A DNA stretch of 64,000 nt from Flavobacterium rivuli WB 3.3-2 = DSM 21788 (GCF_000378485.1 NZ_KB899968.1:62001-126000); one strand, 5' to 3'; numbered from the stretch's first letter, positions 49,064 to 57,752 are shown. Notes: a model not told the origin generated them from the sequence alone. A program made the numbers and translations.

Positions 49064-49098
49064 AAAACCCGCTTTGATTATATCTTAGCGGGTTTTTG
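49064..49098 (+). terminator. Terminator of the DUF4142/lmo0937 transcript
   Basis: AAACCCGCT and AGCGGGTTT with a 13-base loop, followed by TTG. Confidence 0.85.
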
Positions 49099-49133
49099 TA
49101 TTAAAGATAATTTATAGAACCCCAGAGAGGTGT

Positions 49134-49246
49134 CATGTTTATAGAATTGGTGTAGAGCTTTAATAAGAGTTCCGGAGGAACGGCATATTTCATGCCGTTC
49201 CTCCGGAACTCTTTACCGTTAGATATAATAAACTTCTATAAACATG
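49134..49246. repeat. Nested palindromic element
   Basis: Outer arms CATGTTTATAGAA (49134-49146) and its perfect inverted copy (49234-49246). Inner arms (49165-49186 and 49192-49213) are perfect 22-base inverted copies beginning AAGAGTTCCGGAGGAACGGC, with loop ATTTC. It looks like a REP- or MITE-like non-coding element. Confidence 0.8.
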
Positions 49247-49280
49247 TCGCTTCTCCGAAGCTGAAGCAATTGCTGAATAC

Positions 49281-49312
49281 AAAAAAGCCGATACAAATTA
49301 ACTTGCACCGGC
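49281..49312 (-). terminator. Terminator of the beta-oxidation operon
   Basis: On the minus strand GCCGGTGCAA, 6-base loop, TTGTATCGGC, then TTTTTT. It lies about 30 bases past the stop of the acyl-CoA dehydrogenase gene. Confidence 0.75.
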
Positions 49313-49342
49313 CTCTTCTAAATTAACTTAAAAAACTAAGTC

Positions 49343-51145
49343 TTAAAACGGATAGCTGTTTTCGTCTACCAGTTTTGCCGCAATGGTTTCCCTTAAGGCA
49401 ACTACATTAGGCATGTTATTGTATTTAGTAAAGCGCCTTAAGCCCATAAGCATCATGCGCTGCTCATCGCCTTCGGCAAAAGAGGCTATCCCTTCTTTAC
49501 CTTTTGTATTTACTATATCTACCGCTTTGTATAGGTACAGTTGCGCCATGGCAATTTGCTCTTTTACAGCAGCGGCACCTTTATTTTTAGCCAGTTTCTC
49601 GGTACGTAAAATAACCGATTCTGCCATGTATATTTCAATCAGTATATCAGATGCTGCCATGAGCAACTGCTGGTGCTCATCAAGCGCAGGGCCATATTTT
49701 TGTACAGCACTGCCGGCAACCATAAGGAATGCCTTTTTAAGCTTGCCAATGATCTCTTTTTCTTCAGCAAAAAGTTCGCTGTAGTCAGGAGTATCAAAAG
49801 AGGGTATTCCCATAAGCTCTTCAGCGACCTTCATTGCCGGGCCTAAAAGGTCTACGTGGCCTTTCATGGCTTTTTTAATCAGCATACCCACGCTTAGCAT
49901 ACGGTTAATCTCGTTAGTGCCTTCATAAATACGCGCAATACGGGCATCCCTCCAGGCACTTTCCATAGGGGTGTCTTCGCTAAAGCCCATACCGCCAAAT
50001 ATTTGTATTCCTTCGTCAGAACAATTCTGGATATCTTCAGATACCGCTACTTTTAGTATAGAACACTCAATAGCAAATTCCTCTACACCTTTAAGCTCGG
50101 CATCCTGGTGGCTTTCGCCATTGGCAACACGTGCGTTAATACGGTCTTCAATATTTTTTGCAGCACGGTAAGCAGCACTTTCTCCGGCATAACAGTTAGC
50201 AGCCATTTCGGCCAGTTTAGCACGGATAGCGCCAAAGTTTGCAATAGGTGTATTAAACTGAACCCTCTCGTTAGCATATTTAACAGAAGCAGACGTTACC
50301 CTGCGCTGTGCATCAAGGCAGGCGGCAGCAAGTTTAATACGGCCTACGTTTAGCGCATTCATAGCTATTTTAAAACCATTGCCTCTTTCGCTCAGCATAT
50401 TCTCTACCGGTACTTTAGTGTCGTTAAAGAAAACCTGGCGGGTAGAGGAGGCACGGATGCCCAGTTTATGTTCTTCCTCGCCTAACGATATTCCGTTAGC
50501 AGGGTCGTTCTCAACAATAAAGCCCGTAATATTTTTATCGTCGCCAATTCTTGCAAATACAATAAACACGCTGCAAAAACCAGCGTTAGAGATCCACATT
50601 TTTTGGCCGGTAATTTTATAATGTGTACCGTCTTCGCTTAAAACCGCTTTGGTTTTACCGGAGTTGGCATCGCTGCCCGCTCCGGGCTCGGTAAGGCAAT
50701 AGGCACCAAACCACTCACCCGAAGCTAATTTGGGCACATATTTAAGTTTCTGCTCCTCGGTTCCGTACAGCGTAATAGGCATGGTACCAATACCCGTATG
50801 TGCACCAAACGCTGTAGAGAACGAACCCGTAGCACCCGATATATAATCGCATACCAGCATAGTGCTTACAAAGCCCATACCAAGCCCGCCATACTCTTCA
50901 GGAACGGCTACGCCAAGAAAGCCAAGCTCTCCGGCTTTGCGCATCGTTTCTTCGGTAAAAGCATAATCTTTTTTCTCGAAGCGGTCTTTGTTAGGCCATA
51001 TTTCGCGGTCGATAAACTCCTTTACAGAGTCGCGCATCATAAGTTGCTCTTCAGAGAAATCTTCGGGCGTAAATATATCTTCACTTTTTGTTTCTGTAAC
51101 AAGGAACTGGCCGCCCCTCGCTAATTGTTTTTCTATTGTTTCCAT
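49343..51145 (-). CDS. Acyl-CoA dehydrogenase (long-chain type)
   Basis: A 600-residue FAD enzyme that makes the first oxidation of fatty-acyl-CoA. N-terminal helical domain (SEEQLMMRDSVKEFIDREIW), then the beta domain (WFGAYCLTEPGAGSDANSGK, the FAD/substrate motif, and KMWISNAGFCSVFIVFARIG). The C-terminal helical domain contains IFGGMGFSEDTPMESAWRDA, followed by RIARIYEGTNEINRML with the catalytic Glu region. An extra C-terminal helical domain of about 170 residues is found in very-long-chain members. It ends the operon marR-HAD/ECH-thiolase, separated from the thiolase by an inserted four-helix-bundle gene. Confidence 0.93.
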   Translation of the reverse strand: METIEKQLARGGQFLVTETKSEDIFTPEDFSEEQLMMRDSVKEFIDREIWPNKDRFEKKDYAFTEETMRKAGELGFLGVAVPEEYGGLGMGFVSTMLVCDYISGATGSFSTAFGAHTGIGTMPITLYGTEEQKLKYVPKLASGEWFGAYCLTEPGAGSDANSGKTKAVLSEDGTHYKITGQKMWISNAGFCSVFIVFARIGDDKNITGFIVENDPANGISLGEEEHKLGIRASSTRQVFFNDTKVPVENMLSERGNGFKIAMNALNVGRIKLAAACLDAQRRVTSASVKYANERVQFNTPIANFGAIRAKLAEMAANCYAGESAAYRAAKNIEDRINARVANGESHQDAELKGVEEFAIECSILKVAVSEDIQNCSDEGIQIFGGMGFSEDTPMESAWRDARIARIYEGTNEINRMLSVGMLIKKAMKGHVDLLGPAMKVAEELMGIPSFDTPDYSELFAEEKEIIGKLKKAFLMVAGSAVQKYGPALDEHQQLLMAASDILIEIYMAESVILRTEKLAKNKGAAAVKEQIAMAQLYLYKAVDIVNTKGKEGIASFAEGDEQRMMLMGLRRFTKYNNMPNVVALRETIAAKLVDENSYPF

Positions 51146-51156
51146 AATTTAGATTT

Positions 51157-51183
51157 TTAGATAATAGATGAGAGATAATAGAC
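51157..51183. repeat. Left inverted repeat around the four-helix-bundle gene
   Basis: A 27-base segment that matches the one at 51594-51620 in inverted orientation at 24 of 27 positions (core GATAATAGAC read against GTCTATTATC). It overlaps AT-rich simple sequence, so part of the match may be coincidental. Confidence 0.45.
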
Positions 51184-51184
51184 T

Positions 51185-51553
51185 TTAGTCTGCAGACAAA
51201 GTATTTTGAAAACCCATCGTCATCCTTTGAAATTCTTCTATTTTGTTTTCGAGACTTTCAGTAGTCTCTTCCGATACATATTTTCTGTGCTGTGCTAATA
51301 ATAATTGCGTCTGTAGTTCGAAAGAAGAACCCAATGCAATGTCTATAAAGTGCCTAAACGACTTATTAGTTCTACTTGAACCTTCAGCGATGTTAGAAGG
51401 CATTGAAATAGAACATCTGTCCATTTGACTTTTTAGTCCAAATTTTTCATGAGATGGAAAAGTGTCTGTAACATCAAGAACTATTTTAGCAATCTCCATA
51501 GCCATCTGCCAAATTTTTAATTTTTTGAAATTATGTCTTTTAAAATCAGTCAT
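51185..51553 (-). CDS. Four-helix-bundle protein (23S rRNA intervening-sequence type)
   Basis: A 122-residue all-helical protein with the family motifs: FKKLKIWQMAMEIAKIV, GLKSQMDRCSISMPSNIAEG and FIDIALGSSFELQTQLLLA. The same family occurs inside 23S rRNA intervening sequences and as the Avd accessory protein of diversity-generating retroelements. It lies inside a fatty-acid oxidation operon between the thiolase and dehydrogenase genes, flanked by an imperfect 27-base inverted repeat. That suggests insertion of a small cassette. Function unknown; the reading frame is intact. Confidence 0.85.
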   Translation of the reverse strand: MTDFKRHNFKKLKIWQMAMEIAKIVLDVTDTFPSHEKFGLKSQMDRCSISMPSNIAEGSSRTNKSFRHFIDIALGSSFELQTQLLLAQHRKYVSEETTESLENKIEEFQRMTMGFQNTLSAD

Positions 51554-51593
51554 TAAGCATTTTTTTCTTTATGTTATTGATATACAGGGAGTT

Positions 51594-51620
51594 GTCTATT
51601 ATCTTTTATCTAATATCTAA
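51594..51620. repeat. Right inverted repeat around the four-helix-bundle gene
   Basis: GTCTATTATCTTTTATC... pairs with the segment at 51157-51183 in inverted orientation, 24 of 27 positions. It ends 8 bases before the thiolase stop codon. Confidence 0.45.
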
Positions 51621-51628
51621 TGTCTTCG

Positions 51629-52810
51629 CTAAAGAATTTCAAACACCCCTGCAGCACCCTGTCCAGTACCTACGCACATGGTTACAAGGCCATATTTATT
51701 GCCCCGGCGTTTAGCTTCGTCAAACAACTGAACCGATAATTTCGCCCCGGTACAACCCAGTGGGTGCCCCATGGCAATTGCACCACCATTAACGTTTACA
51801 ATATCTTTATTGATGCCTAACTCGCGTATTACAGCAAGCGATTGCGATGCAAAAGCCTCATTAAGCTCTATAAGTTCTATGTCTTCCAGTTTTAAACCTC
51901 CCTGCTGTAATGCTTTAGGAATAGCTTTTACCGGACCAATACCCATAATGCGTGGTTCTACACCGGCTGCGGCATAGCTTACCATGCGGGCAATAGGCTC
52001 CAGGCCAAGTTCTTTAACCAGGTCTTCGCTCATTACCATTACAAAGGCAGCACCGTCGCTCATTTGCGATGAGGTTCCTGCCGTAACACTACCGTCGGCA
52101 GCAAAAACAGGCTTTAATTTACCCAAAGCTTCAACAGATGTATCGGCACGGGGACCTTCATCCTTTGTAACCGTATAACTTTTAGTAGCCTTTTTACCAT
52201 TCTCGTCTACGTAAACCTGCTCTACGGTAATAGGTACTATTTGTTTGTCAAATTTACCTTCGGCCTGAGCCTTAAGTGCTTTTTGATGGGACTGAAATGC
52301 AAATTCATCCTGGTCTTCGCGGCTTACTTTAAACTGTTTAGCCACGGCTTCGGCAGTTAAGCCCATGCCCCAGTAATAATCTTCGTGGCCTGCTTTGGCA
52401 GCCTGATAATCAGGTACCGGTTTGTAGCCACCCATAGGAATAAAACTCATGCTTTCGGCACCACCTGCAATAATGCAGTTGGCCATACCACTTTGAATCT
52501 TGGCTGTAGCCATAGCTATGGTTTCCAGTCCGCTGGCACAGTAACGGTTTACGGTTACCCCGGGAACATCGTCTACCTTAAGCCCCATAAGGGAAATAAG
52601 GCGTGCAAAGTTCAATCCCTGCTCTGCTTCCGGCATGGCGTTACCCACCATAACGTCGTCTATGCGTGTTTTGTCGAAATCAGGCAATTCATTCATTATG
52701 AACTGTATGGTTTCAGCAGCCAGTTCGTCAGGACGTTTAAACCTAAAAACTCCCTTTGGCGCTTTGCCTACCGCAGTACGGTACGCTTTAACTATATATG
52801 CTGTTTTCAT
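51629..52810 (-). CDS. fadA: Acetyl-CoA C-acyltransferase (3-ketoacyl-CoA thiolase)
   Basis: A 393-residue thiolase that cleaves 3-ketoacyl-CoA. Active-site Cys lies in TVNRYCASGLETIAMATAK (about residue 89). The second set is GGAIAMGHPLGCTGAKLSVQ (His) and the terminal CVGTGQGAAGVFE (Cys). Domain order and length are standard. It follows the HAD/ECH fusion gene by 44 bases on the minus strand and is part of the same operon. Confidence 0.94.
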   Translation of the reverse strand: MKTAYIVKAYRTAVGKAPKGVFRFKRPDELAAETIQFIMNELPDFDKTRIDDVMVGNAMPEAEQGLNFARLISLMGLKVDDVPGVTVNRYCASGLETIAMATAKIQSGMANCIIAGGAESMSFIPMGGYKPVPDYQAAKAGHEDYYWGMGLTAEAVAKQFKVSREDQDEFAFQSHQKALKAQAEGKFDKQIVPITVEQVYVDENGKKATKSYTVTKDEGPRADTSVEALGKLKPVFAADGSVTAGTSSQMSDGAAFVMVMSEDLVKELGLEPIARMVSYAAAGVEPRIMGIGPVKAIPKALQQGGLKLEDIELIELNEAFASQSLAVIRELGINKDIVNVNGGAIAMGHPLGCTGAKLSVQLFDEAKRRGNKYGLVTMCVGTGQGAAGVFEIL

Positions 52811-52854
52811 TGTAGATTTTTGATTTCAGATTTCAGATTTTCACTCAAACCTAA

Positions 52855-55245
52855 TTAGTTACGCAAAGGCTTTCCTTTAGTTAACATAAACTGTATTCTT
52901 TCAAGAGTCTTTCTCTCGCCGGTAAGCGATAAAAATGCTTCCCTCTCAAGGTCAAGAAGATACTGTTCCGTAACAAGGGTAGCTTCAGATAAATCGCCAC
53001 CAGCCATAACGTAGGCCAGCTTGTTGGCAACTTTTTTATCATATTCAGATATGTAATGTCCGGCTTCCATACTATCGGTACCCACTAAAAACATTCCTAA
53101 AGCCTGTTTACCAAGAACTTTAACATCCTTACGTTTTATGGGTTGTATGTATCCTGCTTCGGCAAGTAGTTTGGCATGTTTTTTAGCCTCTGCAAGCTGC
53201 CTGTCTTTGTTTACCACAATAACATCTTTGCCGTGTTGCAGTATTCCGGTATCAAAGGCTTCATAAGCCGATGTTGATACTTTTGCCATTGCAATGCTTA
53301 AAAAATATTCCTGCAGTACGTTAAGCTCCACATCGTTTTTATGGAAAAGGTCAGACGCTCTTAAAGCCATCTCTTTACTACCGCCACCGCCGGGAATAAC
53401 ACCTACACCAAATTCCACTAAACCAATGTATGTTTCAGCAGCAGCCACAACCTTATCGGCGTGCATGCTCATTTCGCAGCCACCTCCCAGTGTCATGCCG
53501 TGAGGGGCAACCACAACCGGAATAGAAGAATAACGAACACGCATCATGGTATCCTGAAACAGTTTAATGGCCATATTAAGCTCATCATATTCCTGTTCTA
53601 CAGCCATCATAAAGATCATGCCTAGATTAGCTCCCACAGAAAAGTTTGCTGCCTGATTGCCTATTACAAGTCCGTCATATTCTTTCTCGGCAAGGTCAAT
53701 CGCCTTGTTAATACCCTGCAGCACTTCGCCACCTATGGTATTCATTTTACTCTGAAATTCAAGATTGATGATGCCATCGCCAAGATCTTCGATAATGGCA
53801 CCGCTGTTGCTCCATATTTTTTTGCTTTCGCGAATGTTGTTCAGTATAATAAACGCATCCTGCCCCGGAATTTTCTTTTGCGATTTAGAGGCAAGGTCAT
53901 AATAATAGGTAGCCCCTTCTTTGATAGTGTAAAAGCTTTTATTGCCACTGGCCAGCATCTCTGTTACCCATGCGGCTGGTTCCTGACCTTCAGCTTTTAT
54001 AAGTTCAATTCCTTTTTCTACCCCAATGGCATCCCAAATTTCGAACGGGCCATTTTCCCAGCCAAAACCGGCTTTCATGGCATCGTCTATTTTATAAAGG
54101 TCATCGGTAATTTCAGGAACGCGGTTAGCCACATATGCAAAGGTGCCTGCAAAGTTTTTGCGGTAAAAATCGCCTGCCTTATCTGTACCTTTTATAAGTA
54201 CCTTAAAGCGGTCTATAGGTTTATCTATTGTTTTTGTAAGTTCTAAAGTAGCAAACGATGCTTTTTTTGCTGCGCGGTACTCTAAAGTATCTAAATCTAA
54301 CGATAAGATATCTTTATCTACTTTTTTGTAAAAGCCCTGTCCGGTTTTGCTGCCCAGCCATTTATTAGTCATCATTGTGTTGATAAAATCGGGCACTTTA
54401 AACAGTTCGTGCATTTCATCATCGGGGCAGTTTTCATAAATACCCTCGGCAACGTGCACCAGAGTATCTAAACCTACAACATCTACCGTACGGAAAGTGG
54501 CACTTTTAGGCCTGCCTATAACCGGTCCGGTAAGTTTATCAACCTCCTCTATGGTGAGGCCCATGTCTTTAGCCTGCTTAAAGAGACTCATGATGCCATA
54601 AATACCTATTCGGTTACCTATAAACGCCGGAGTGTCTTTAGCAACTACGGTTGTTTTGCCAAGGAATTTTTCGCCAAACATAGCCAGGAAGTCCAATACT
54701 TCTGTAGAAGTTTCAGGGCCGGGTATAATTTCGAAAAGTTTAAGGTAACGTGGTGGGTTGAAAAAGTGGGTACCACAAAAATGTTTTTTGAAGTCCTCGC
54801 TACGGCCTTCGCTCATAAATTTTATAGGAATACCCGATGTATTAGAGGTAATTAGGGTGCCGGGCTTACGGTATTTTTCGATGTTCTCGAAAACTTTCTG
54901 TTTAATATCAAGGCGTTCTACAACTACCTCAATTACCCAGTCGGCCTCAGCTATTTTGTGCATGTCATTTTCGGTATTACCGGTAGATATTCTCGATGCA
55001 AATTTTTGGTGATAAATAGGGGAGGGTTTGCTTTTTAATGAGTTGGCAAGATGATCGTTCACGATCCTGTTCCTCACAGCTTTACTTTCAAGGGTAAGGC
55101 CTTTTTTTTGCTCTGCTTCGTTAAGTTCCCTGGGCGGGATATCTAGAAGGAGCACTTCTACACCTATATTGGCAAGATGGGCAGCAATGGCCGATCCCAT
55201 AATACCGGAGCCTACTACGGCTGCCTTTTTAATAGTGCGTTTCAT
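52855..55245 (-). CDS. 3-hydroxyacyl-CoA dehydrogenase / enoyl-CoA hydratase fusion
   Basis: A 796-residue bifunctional beta-oxidation enzyme. The N-terminal NAD-binding domain (VVGSGIMGSAIAAHLANIGV, 1-190) precedes the HAD C-terminal helical domains (about 190-480, containing DVVGLDTLVHVAEGIYENCP). A C-terminal crotonase-like domain follows (about 480-720) with GMTLGGGCEMSMHADKVVAA and GLVEFGVGVIPGGGGSKEMA. This order, dehydrogenase first, is the FadN type, opposite to E. coli FadB. It hydrates enoyl-CoA and oxidises the hydroxyacyl-CoA. Second gene of the operon, 72 bases after marR. Confidence 0.92.
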   Translation of the reverse strand: MKRTIKKAAVVGSGIMGSAIAAHLANIGVEVLLLDIPPRELNEAEQKKGLTLESKAVRNRIVNDHLANSLKSKPSPIYHQKFASRISTGNTENDMHKIAEADWVIEVVVERLDIKQKVFENIEKYRKPGTLITSNTSGIPIKFMSEGRSEDFKKHFCGTHFFNPPRYLKLFEIIPGPETSTEVLDFLAMFGEKFLGKTTVVAKDTPAFIGNRIGIYGIMSLFKQAKDMGLTIEEVDKLTGPVIGRPKSATFRTVDVVGLDTLVHVAEGIYENCPDDEMHELFKVPDFINTMMTNKWLGSKTGQGFYKKVDKDILSLDLDTLEYRAAKKASFATLELTKTIDKPIDRFKVLIKGTDKAGDFYRKNFAGTFAYVANRVPEITDDLYKIDDAMKAGFGWENGPFEIWDAIGVEKGIELIKAEGQEPAAWVTEMLASGNKSFYTIKEGATYYYDLASKSQKKIPGQDAFIILNNIRESKKIWSNSGAIIEDLGDGIINLEFQSKMNTIGGEVLQGINKAIDLAEKEYDGLVIGNQAANFSVGANLGMIFMMAVEQEYDELNMAIKLFQDTMMRVRYSSIPVVVAPHGMTLGGGCEMSMHADKVVAAAETYIGLVEFGVGVIPGGGGSKEMALRASDLFHKNDVELNVLQEYFLSIAMAKVSTSAYEAFDTGILQHGKDVIVVNKDRQLAEAKKHAKLLAEAGYIQPIKRKDVKVLGKQALGMFLVGTDSMEAGHYISEYDKKVANKLAYVMAGGDLSEATLVTEQYLLDLEREAFLSLTGERKTLERIQFMLTKGKPLRN

Positions 55246-55317
55246 TTATTTTCTATTTTTAAGTTGTGTAATGAAGGTTGCCAAAGGCTGATTTCATTAG
55301 CACTTGTGTTGTTTATG

Positions 55318-55767
55318 TTATTCTGACTGTTCGCCGTTAAAGATCTTTTTCTCGGCGATAAGATCATTAATCACTTCGGCAACTTCTATAAAATGTTCCA
55401 TCTTTTCTGCCGATATGTGCTGTTTAACAATGTCGTTAAACTTAAGCACTGTATCGCGGCTTAGCTCTCTTTTCTCTTTTCCCAGCTTGGTAAGGTGTAT
55501 AATTACACCACGTCCGTCTACCGGGTTTTTTTTGCGTACTATAAGCCCTTTGTCTTCCATACTTTTCAGGGTACGGGTAAGGCTGGTAGGCTCCATACCC
55601 ATTTGAGGGCCTAATGCCGTAGATGATATACCGTTTTCTTTATCTATAGACAGGAGAGCAAAACCTATAGACATGCTGGCGCCATATTTTGAGGCTTCTT
55701 CATTATACATGCGTGATACTGCCTGCCATGTAGCCCTTAGTATATAATCAATCGTCTTCTCTTTCAT
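55318..55767 (-). CDS. MarR-family regulator of the beta-oxidation operon
   Basis: A 149-residue winged-helix regulator, MKEKTIDYILRATWQAVSRM. DNA-binding segment ISSTALGPQMGMEPTSLTRT forms the recognition helix (about 50-70), followed by the wing GLIVRKKNPVDGRGVIIHLT. Dimerisation helices lie at both ends. It probably senses an acyl-CoA or related compound and controls the operon that follows. An own-promoter palindrome at 55800-55811 suggests autoregulation. Ligand unknown. Confidence 0.88.
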   Translation of the reverse strand: MKEKTIDYILRATWQAVSRMYNEEASKYGASMSIGFALLSIDKENGISSTALGPQMGMEPTSLTRTLKSMEDKGLIVRKKNPVDGRGVIIHLTKLGKEKRELSRDTVLKFNDIVKQHISAEKMEHFIEVAEVINDLIAEKKIFNGEQSE

Positions 55768-55780
55768 GTGTTTGTTATTT

Positions 55781-55788
55781 CAAATATA
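55781..55788 (-). promoter_or_regulatory. -7 box of the marR operon
   Basis: On the minus strand TATATTTG, TAnnTTTG match, 13 bases upstream of the marR start codon. Confidence 0.5.
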
Positions 55789-55799
55789 CAAATAAATAG

Positions 55800-55811
55800 T
55801 ATGCATGCATA
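55800..55811. promoter_or_regulatory. Candidate MarR operator
   Basis: TATGCATGCATA, a perfect 12-base palindrome, 11 bases upstream of the -7 box of the marR operon. MarR dimers bind such sites in their own promoters; the assignment is inference. Confidence 0.45.
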
Positions 55812-55923
55812 TTAAATAAATGTTTTTTTTCTGTTGTCAATAAAAATTGGTCGGTTTTTTTAGCGAGATGCTAAAACTACCTTAGTAAATATAGTAATTA
55901 ATTTCAAAAGGGTGGATAAATAA

Positions 55924-55945
55924 AAACTCCCCTTATGGGGAGTTT
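55924..55945 (-). terminator. Terminator of the DUF2071 gene
   Basis: AAACTCCCC, loop TTAT, GGGGAGTTT. The same hairpin recurs at 56711-56752 and, in altered form, at 58411-58433. Confidence 0.7.
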
Positions 55946-55954
55946 AGCTTAATT

Positions 55955-56665
55955 TTAAGGGATTCTTTGCAGCATTTGCCATTCGTGTTCTATATTTTTC
56001 ATGAGAAGTGCATTGTCAAAAACAACACTGCCTTTTGGAAAACGTATTTCATCTTCAAAATAAGATGATTGTACACTATGTACTGCAAGGGCAGAAACCT
56101 GCCAGGATAAGGTATGCAGCTTTACGCCATCAAAACCTTTTCCTGCGGGTGTGTAACCTAAGGAGCCATTTTGAAAGAAGGCTGAAGCACTTTCTAAATT
56201 TTCGAAAATTGAAGTTTGTGGAAATAGATTGCTTTGCGACGCGCTGATAGAAAGGGTTGTGGCATCGTTGCTTACAAACCCGACATTGTAATTGCCGGCT
56301 TGCTCATCTACACTAAATTTTGCCTTATAGTGCTTTCCGGGGAACAACCTGCCGCCTGCAATTGTATTTATGTAACTTGACGTATCCCGCCGTGGAATGT
56401 AAACGCCCTGCTTTGTTATACCATTTTCATCCCATTCTACTGCAAAACGGTGTGCACCATTCTCTGATGAAATGCCTAACATGTCATTAAATCCCTTTGG
56501 TTTAATATTTTTTAGTCGTATCAGGCAAATGCCCATTATAGCACGGCCATTATGCAGCAGTGGCCTGAAGGGGGCAGGAAGCAGTGCACTTGCCACATCA
56601 GGATCTAAAGTGTAGTTTATTAAAATTCGACGATCAATGTAACCATGAATGGCAGGAATTTTCAT
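55955..56665 (-). CDS. DUF2071 protein (acetoacetate decarboxylase-like fold)
   Basis: About 236 residues from the ATG at 56665 (MKIPAIHGYIDRRILINYTL); the frame extends to a TTG at 56671 that is less likely. DPDVASALLPAPFRPLLHNG and GICLIRLKNIKP are typical of DUF2071, whose members share the acetoacetate-decarboxylase-like barrel. The central lysine region, KHYKAKFSVDEQAGNYN, is present, but the enzymatic role is not established for the family. Cytoplasmic, single gene with its own terminator. Confidence 0.8.
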   Translation of the reverse strand: MKIPAIHGYIDRRILINYTLDPDVASALLPAPFRPLLHNGRAIMGICLIRLKNIKPKGFNDMLGISSENGAHRFAVEWDENGITKQGVYIPRRDTSSYINTIAGGRLFPGKHYKAKFSVDEQAGNYNVGFVSNDATTLSISASQSNLFPQTSIFENLESASAFFQNGSLGYTPAGKGFDGVKLHTLSWQVSALAVHSVQSSYFEDEIRFPKGSVVFDNALLMKNIEHEWQMLQRIP

Positions 56666-56710
56666 AATCAAGCAATATAATAGTGTTAACAGTAAGTATA
56701 CGACTACTTT

Positions 56711-56752
56711 AAACTAAGCTAAACTCCCCTTATGGGGAGTTTAGCTTAGTTT
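56711..56752 (-). terminator. Terminator overlapping the stop of the gene at 56746
   Basis: A 19-bp perfect stem, AAACTAAGCTAAACTCCCC, loop TTAT, then its complement. On the minus strand the stop codon TAA lies inside the first arm, so translation to the end would disturb the hairpin. Confidence 0.7.
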
Positions 56753-57708
56753 TTATCTATAAGATAATAACTGTTACCTGTGCCATCCGGGTCGTTGTAT
56801 GCCCTGTATACAATTGGTGCATTAAAATTGATGTCTTTTTTAAAAATGCTTTTCAATTCGCGTTTTATGGCTTCTTTTTCCCGTTTAAGCTGCACGGTAT
56901 CGGTTATACTTGTGGTTGTGTAATAATTTACAGTAGGCACTATGTGGTTTAAAATAGCGCGGGGCTCTATCCTTAATAGTGTAGGTTTAGTACGAATTTT
57001 TTGCAATGCGATAGGAAAGGTATATTTGTCATCAATAGCTGCCTCCAGGTCTTTTGCATATTCAATGATCTCGTTGGTGTTATTCCATTTTAACTTCTTG
57101 TCTGTATCACGATCTATAAGGTCGCTGGCATTACGGGCTAAGGTGTAAGCATTAACCAAATAACCTTTTTCATCATCCTGTTTTGCTAACCGGTAATAAT
57201 CATTCACGCTTTTACCCCAGTTGCCAAAGCCAAAAATATCAACGGCATATATTTTCCAGCCCTCATCTGTAAGGCCGTAGGTTATAACAAGGAGTGAATC
57301 AAACTGGTGGCCGGACACTTTTAAAACAGATATGTACGACTGTGGTTTATCGTTACTAAAAGTAAAGGTATAATCATGTTCTTTAGAGGTTACTTCTGTT
57401 TTTACGTACCTCTCTGTATTGGTTACAAAAAATTCATCGTATACTGAATACTTCGGCTTAAATATCCCTTTTTTAAAAAGATCAGATGGTTTTATAGTAC
57501 TGGTTTGCCTGTGTTTTTTATATTCGGGAGATTCTAAGGCATAATATATTTGCAGGTTGCTGGTTGCCATAGCGGCGATAAGGCTATCGTTTTTGTTACT
57601 AATTGTTTTGCGTAGTTTAGCATCTATGCTTTTGTTTGCTGTAGTATTTCCTGAATTGCAGCTTTGCAGAATGATTAATGCTAAAAATAGTAGTAAAATT
57701 TTTTTCAT
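56746..57708 (-). CDS. Unknown lipoprotein
   Basis: A 320-residue lipoprotein, MKKILLLFLALIILQSC with Cys17, then NSGNTTANKS. The mature protein is mixed alpha/beta with aromatic-rich strands (TERYVKTEVTSKEHDYTFTF, EGWKIYAVDIFGFGNWGKS) and a helical stretch near EYAKDLEAAIDDKYT. I recognise no family; the central region recalls NTF2-like or DUF3887 proteins but not convincingly. The stop codon falls in a terminator hairpin. Confidence 0.65.
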   Translation of the reverse strand: MKKILLLFLALIILQSCNSGNTTANKSIDAKLRKTISNKNDSLIAAMATSNLQIYYALESPEYKKHRQTSTIKPSDLFKKGIFKPKYSVYDEFFVTNTERYVKTEVTSKEHDYTFTFSNDKPQSYISVLKVSGHQFDSLLVITYGLTDEGWKIYAVDIFGFGNWGKSVNDYYRLAKQDDEKGYLVNAYTLARNASDLIDRDTDKKLKWNNTNEIIEYAKDLEAAIDDKYTFPIALQKIRTKPTLLRIEPRAILNHIVPTVNYYTTTSITDTVQLKREKEAIKRELKSIFKKDINFNAPIVYRAYNDPDGTGNSYYLIDKN

Positions 57709-57752
57709 AAAGTGGTGTGGTTGGCAAATAGTGCATAGGGGATTTATAGATA

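Larger units (their letters stand above)
49040..49342. other. Gene-free stretch after the lmo0937-family gene
   Basis: About 300 bases. It contains the terminator at 49064-49098, the nested palindrome at 49134-49246 and the terminator of the beta-oxidation operon at 49281-49312. No coding frame. Confidence 0.7.

Noticed and set aside
51185..51553. Avd protein of a diversity-generating retroelement
   Set aside because: The fold family matches, but no reverse transcriptase, template repeat or variable repeat is found in the window.
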